From: Bradyrhizobium vignae
Lineage (GTDB): Bacteria > Pseudomonadota > Alphaproteobacteria > Rhizobiales > Xanthobacteraceae
Direction: 5' to 3'
DNA length: 64,000 bases
Assembly: GCF_004114425.1 (NCBI RefSeq)
Contig: NZ_RDQF01000020.1
Coordinates: forward strand, 1-64,000
This document shows positions 61,877 to 64,000 of the stretch, one piece after another. The notes below the pieces were generated by a model that searched no databases, was not told where the DNA came from, and saw only the letters and a list, made by a program, of their open reading frames with translations. Both the position numbers and the translations under genes were made by a program. Numbering within the stretch: position 1 is the first letter of the stretch; the number at the start of each line of letters is the position of its first letter.

Positions 61877-62114
61877 GAAACGTCCCCCTCGAACATAATT
61901 ATGTACCGGCCGGGACGCTTCGGTTCACCGCATCCATGCCAAAAATGCATTGTGAAGGATCAACGGATGCCCTGTACAGAGGCGGCCGTTCGCATGGCGA
62001 GACGTTTTTCCGCTTCAACCTGCAACTTTTTTGTGCCATTTGCCCGGAAAGATGCCAGATTGACGCGGCGCCGGGGACATACGGCGCGGCGCATCCCGGG
62101 GAATAGGCCTGACC

Positions 62115-62453
62115 ATGAAACTCGTCGTCGCGATCATCAAACCCTTCAAGCTCGATGAGGTCCGCCAGGCCCTGACGGCGATCGGCGTCCACGGCATGAC
62201 CGTGACCGAGGTGAAGGGCTATGGCCGCCAGAAGGGTCACACCGAGATCTATCGCGGCGCGGAATATGTCGTGAACTTCCTGCCGAAGCTGCGGATCGAG
62301 ATCGCCGTCGCCTCCGATGTCGCCGACAAGGCCGTGAGCGTGATCAGCGCCACCGCGCGCACCGGGCAGATCGGCGACGGCAAGATCTTCGTGACACCGA
62401 TCGACCACGCGCTACGCATCCGCACCGGCGAGACCGACAGCGACGCGCTCTAA
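62115..62453 (+). CDS. glnK: nitrogen regulatory protein PII (GlnK)
   Basis: 112 residues. The T-loop uridylylation site Tyr51 is in TEIYRGAEYVVNF, and the B- and C-loop residues are in TARTGQIGDGKIFV. Senses 2-oxoglutarate and ATP/ADP and blocks the ammonium channel encoded just downstream. First gene of glnK-amtB (gap 69 bases). I looked for a sigma-54 promoter and did not find one with correct spacing. Confidence 0.97.
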   Translation: MKLVVAIIKPFKLDEVRQALTAIGVHGMTVTEVKGYGRQKGHTEIYRGAEYVVNFLPKLRIEIAVASDVADKAVSVISATARTGQIGDGKIFVTPIDHALRIRTGETDSDAL

Positions 62454-62522
62454 ACACACCTCTTCGATCGCACGCGTCGATGCCGTTGCGTGCCAATCAA
62501 TTTCGATGCCGGGGGAAATGAC

Positions 62523-63821
62523 ATGGCGGGACTGTTGCGCCGCGTAGCCATCATGGCTGCGCCGATCGGATGCGTGTTGATGATGGTTTCGCCGGCGCGC
62601 GCGGCCTCCGAGATCAACACCGCCGATACCGCCTGGATGATCGTCGCCACCGCGCTGGTGCTGATGATGACGATCCCGGGGCTCGCGTTGTTCTATTCCG
62701 GCATGGTGCGGAAGAAGAACGTGCTCGCCACAATGGCGCAGAGCCTCGCCGCGGTGACGCTGATCTCCATTCTCTGGGTCGCGTTCGGCTATTCGCTCTG
62801 CTTCGTCGGCGACGGACCGTGGATCGGCACGCTCGACCGTTGGTTTCTCGCCGGCATGACCATGGACAGCGTCAACCCTGCTGCGAAGACCATCCCGGAA
62901 TCGCTTTTCATGCTGTACCAGATGACGTTTGCGATCATCACGGTGGCGCTGGTCGCGGGCTCGGTTGCCGACCGCATGCGATTCTCGGCGTATCTGTTGT
63001 TCTCGGTCGCCTGGTTCATCTTTGTTTACATTCCGCTGGCGCATTGGGTGTGGGGCGGCGGCTTCCTCGCCAGCACGGGCGTTTTGGATTTCGCCGGCGG
63101 CCTCGTCGTGCACCTGTCGGCCGGCACCGGCGGCCTCGTCGCGGCCAAGGTGATGGGGCGCCGTCACGGCTACGGCACCGAGAATCTCTCGCCGTTCGAT
63201 TTGTCGCTCGCCGTGATGGGCACCGGCCTGTTGTGGGTCGGCTGGTTCGGCTTCAACGGCGGCTCGGCGCTCGGCGCGAACTCGCGCGCGGTGATGGCGA
63301 TCACCGCCACTCATCTTGCCGCCTGCGCGGGCGCGCTGACCTGGGGCGCGATCGAATGGTCGACGCGGCGCAAGCCCTCGGTGCTCGGCATGATCTCCGG
63401 CGCGGTGGCCGGGCTCGGCACCATCACGCCAGCCTCCGGCTTCGTCGCGCCCTGGCACGGCATCGTCATCGGCGTCATCGCCGGTGCGGTCTGCTACTGG
63501 GCCTGTACCTGGCTGAAGCACCGCTTCAACTATGACGATTCGCTCGACGTCTTCGGTGTCCACGGCATCGGCGGCCTGACCGGTACCCTGCTCGGCGGCG
63601 TATTCGCGACCAGCGCCATCGGCGGCACCGCCGGCCTGCTGGAGGGCCATCCCCAGCAGATCCTGATCCAGTTCTACGGGGTCGCCGTTACCTTCGTCTG
63701 GTCGGCGGGCGTCAGTTTCGTCCTGCTCAAGCTGGTCGGCCTGTTCGTGCCCTTGCGCGTATCCCGTGAGCATGAGCTGGAGGGACTCGATATCTCGCAG
63801 CACGGCGAAGCGCTCCAGTAA
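62523..63821 (+). CDS. amtB: ammonium transporter
   Basis: 432 residues from the ATG at 62523 (GGGGGAAATGAC before it); the GTG at 62490 would add 11 residues. A cleavable signal (MMVSPARA) and 11 membrane helices. The twin-His pore is in GLVVHLSAGTGGL and DVFGVHGIGGLTG, and the Phe gate and ammonium-selectivity residues in GLALFYSGMVRKKN. Conducts ammonium into the cell, gated by GlnK. Confidence 0.97.
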   Translation: MAGLLRRVAIMAAPIGCVLMMVSPARAASEINTADTAWMIVATALVLMMTIPGLALFYSGMVRKKNVLATMAQSLAAVTLISILWVAFGYSLCFVGDGPWIGTLDRWFLAGMTMDSVNPAAKTIPESLFMLYQMTFAIITVALVAGSVADRMRFSAYLLFSVAWFIFVYIPLAHWVWGGGFLASTGVLDFAGGLVVHLSAGTGGLVAAKVMGRRHGYGTENLSPFDLSLAVMGTGLLWVGWFGFNGGSALGANSRAVMAITATHLAACAGALTWGAIEWSTRRKPSVLGMISGAVAGLGTITPASGFVAPWHGIVIGVIAGAVCYWACTWLKHRFNYDDSLDVFGVHGIGGLTGTLLGGVFATSAIGGTAGLLEGHPQQILIQFYGVAVTFVWSAGVSFVLLKLVGLFVPLRVSREHELEGLDISQHGEALQ

Positions 63822-63861
63822 GCCATCGGCTGCCCGACCTTCATTCCGGGCTTGCACGACA

Positions 63862-63881
63862 CATAAGCATGTGCTTATGTA
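63862..63881 (+). promoter_or_regulatory. perfect 20-bp palindrome, likely ArsR operator
   Basis: acataagcatgtgcttatgt has two exact nine-base arms around TG, ending six bases before the ATG of the ArsR gene. Half-sites of ATAAG/CTTAT type are usual for this family, so the regulator probably represses itself here. Confidence 0.85.
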
Positions 63882-63887
63882 TCGTCA

Positions 63888-64000
63888 TGACCGAAGCCGA
63901 CATCTTCAAGGCGCTGGCAGACCCGACACGCCGCAAGGTCTTTGAGAAACTCGCTGGCGGAAGCCTGAATGCCAGCGCGTTGCGCGATGGATTGGAGATC
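63888..64000 (+). CDS. ArsR-family transcriptional regulator, 3' part beyond the window
   Basis: The first 37 codons read MTEADIFKALADPTRRKVFEKL then AGGSLNASALRDGL, the start of the winged helix-turn-helix of the ArsR family (ALADPTRRKVF is its hallmark). No metal-binding Cys is visible in this part. Such genes are often followed by a SRPBCC protein, which cannot be seen here. The start is supported by the palindrome just upstream. Confidence 0.9.

Noticed and set aside
62023..62041. Sigma-54-like TGGCAC and TTGC on the minus strand near glnK
   Set aside because: The GG and GC pairs are 12 rather than 10 bases apart and the site faces away from glnK.

Overview
The window is a GC-rich chromosomal segment from an alphaproteobacterium, most likely Bradyrhizobium or a close relative. 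I infer this from the conserved block hemY / mitofilin-like gene / hemD facing tsaD / gpsA, from many class III cyclases, from alphaproteobacterial small proteins (an SdhAF4-type DUF1674 protein, a DUF2239 protein) and from palindromic intergenic repeats of the kind common in that genus. There is no prophage, integrative element or CRISPR array. The only clear mobile element is an IS110-family transposase gene cut by the left edge of the window.

Layout. 1-950: partial IS110 transposase next to half of a host palindromic repeat. 1.0-3.9 kb: DCC protein, hydrolase, acetyltransferase and inorganic pyrophosphatase. 3.9-5.5 kb: yggT / DUF167 / folD operon. 5.7 kb: tRNA-Ala(CGC). 5.9-13.7 kb: lipid or xenobiotic enzymes (crotonase, amidotransferase, SDR, TerB protein, cyclase, cytochrome P450, Tat-exported hydrolase), with a 13-bp tandem repeat at 6751-6826. 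13.9-17.6 kb: MFS exporter with a C-terminal monooxygenase-like domain, two small Cys-rich secreted proteins and a polysaccharide deacetylase. 17.9 kb: tRNA-Thr(CGT). 18.1-24.7 kb: hemY, mic60-like and hemD facing tsaD, gpsA and an EVE protein. 24.8-30 kb: a second cyclase, a SRPBCC protein, DNA topoisomerase IB and acetyl-CoA synthetase. 30.2-32.3 kb: a TIR-domain transmembrane protein followed by an L,D-transpeptidase. 32.3-38.4 kb: nuclease, SdhAF4-like protein, rsmB, heparinase II/III protein and purH behind a ZTP riboswitch. 38.5-50 kb: transporters, gamma-glutamyltransferase, GST, a DUF2239 protein with palindromic promoter boxes, MATE pump, isomerase, ketopantoate reductase, cytochrome c and a PQQ-type sugar dehydrogenase. 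50.4-53.4 kb: epimerase, tRNA-Gly(GCC), thioredoxin-TPR and LON-domain protein. 53.4-58.2 kb: MHYT-GGDEF-EAL protein, cytochrome b561 with PepSY, membrane protein and TetR, lying between the LON gene and its usual partner trm112. 58.3-64 kb: Trm112-like, UbiH-like hydroxylase, TesB, GYF-domain membrane protein, glnK-amtB and the start of an ArsR regulator behind a perfect palindrome.

Most genes are housekeeping: one-carbon and purine metabolism (folD, purH), tetrapyrrole synthesis and membrane organisation (hemD, mic60, hemY), tRNA and rRNA modification (tsaD, rsmB, a Trm112-type protein) and nitrogen sensing (glnK, amtB). The most promising places for new biology are the DUF2239 protein, which I propose is a self-regulating DNA-binding protein, the membrane-anchored TIR protein, the IS110 junction in a host repeat, and the 13-bp repeat array.
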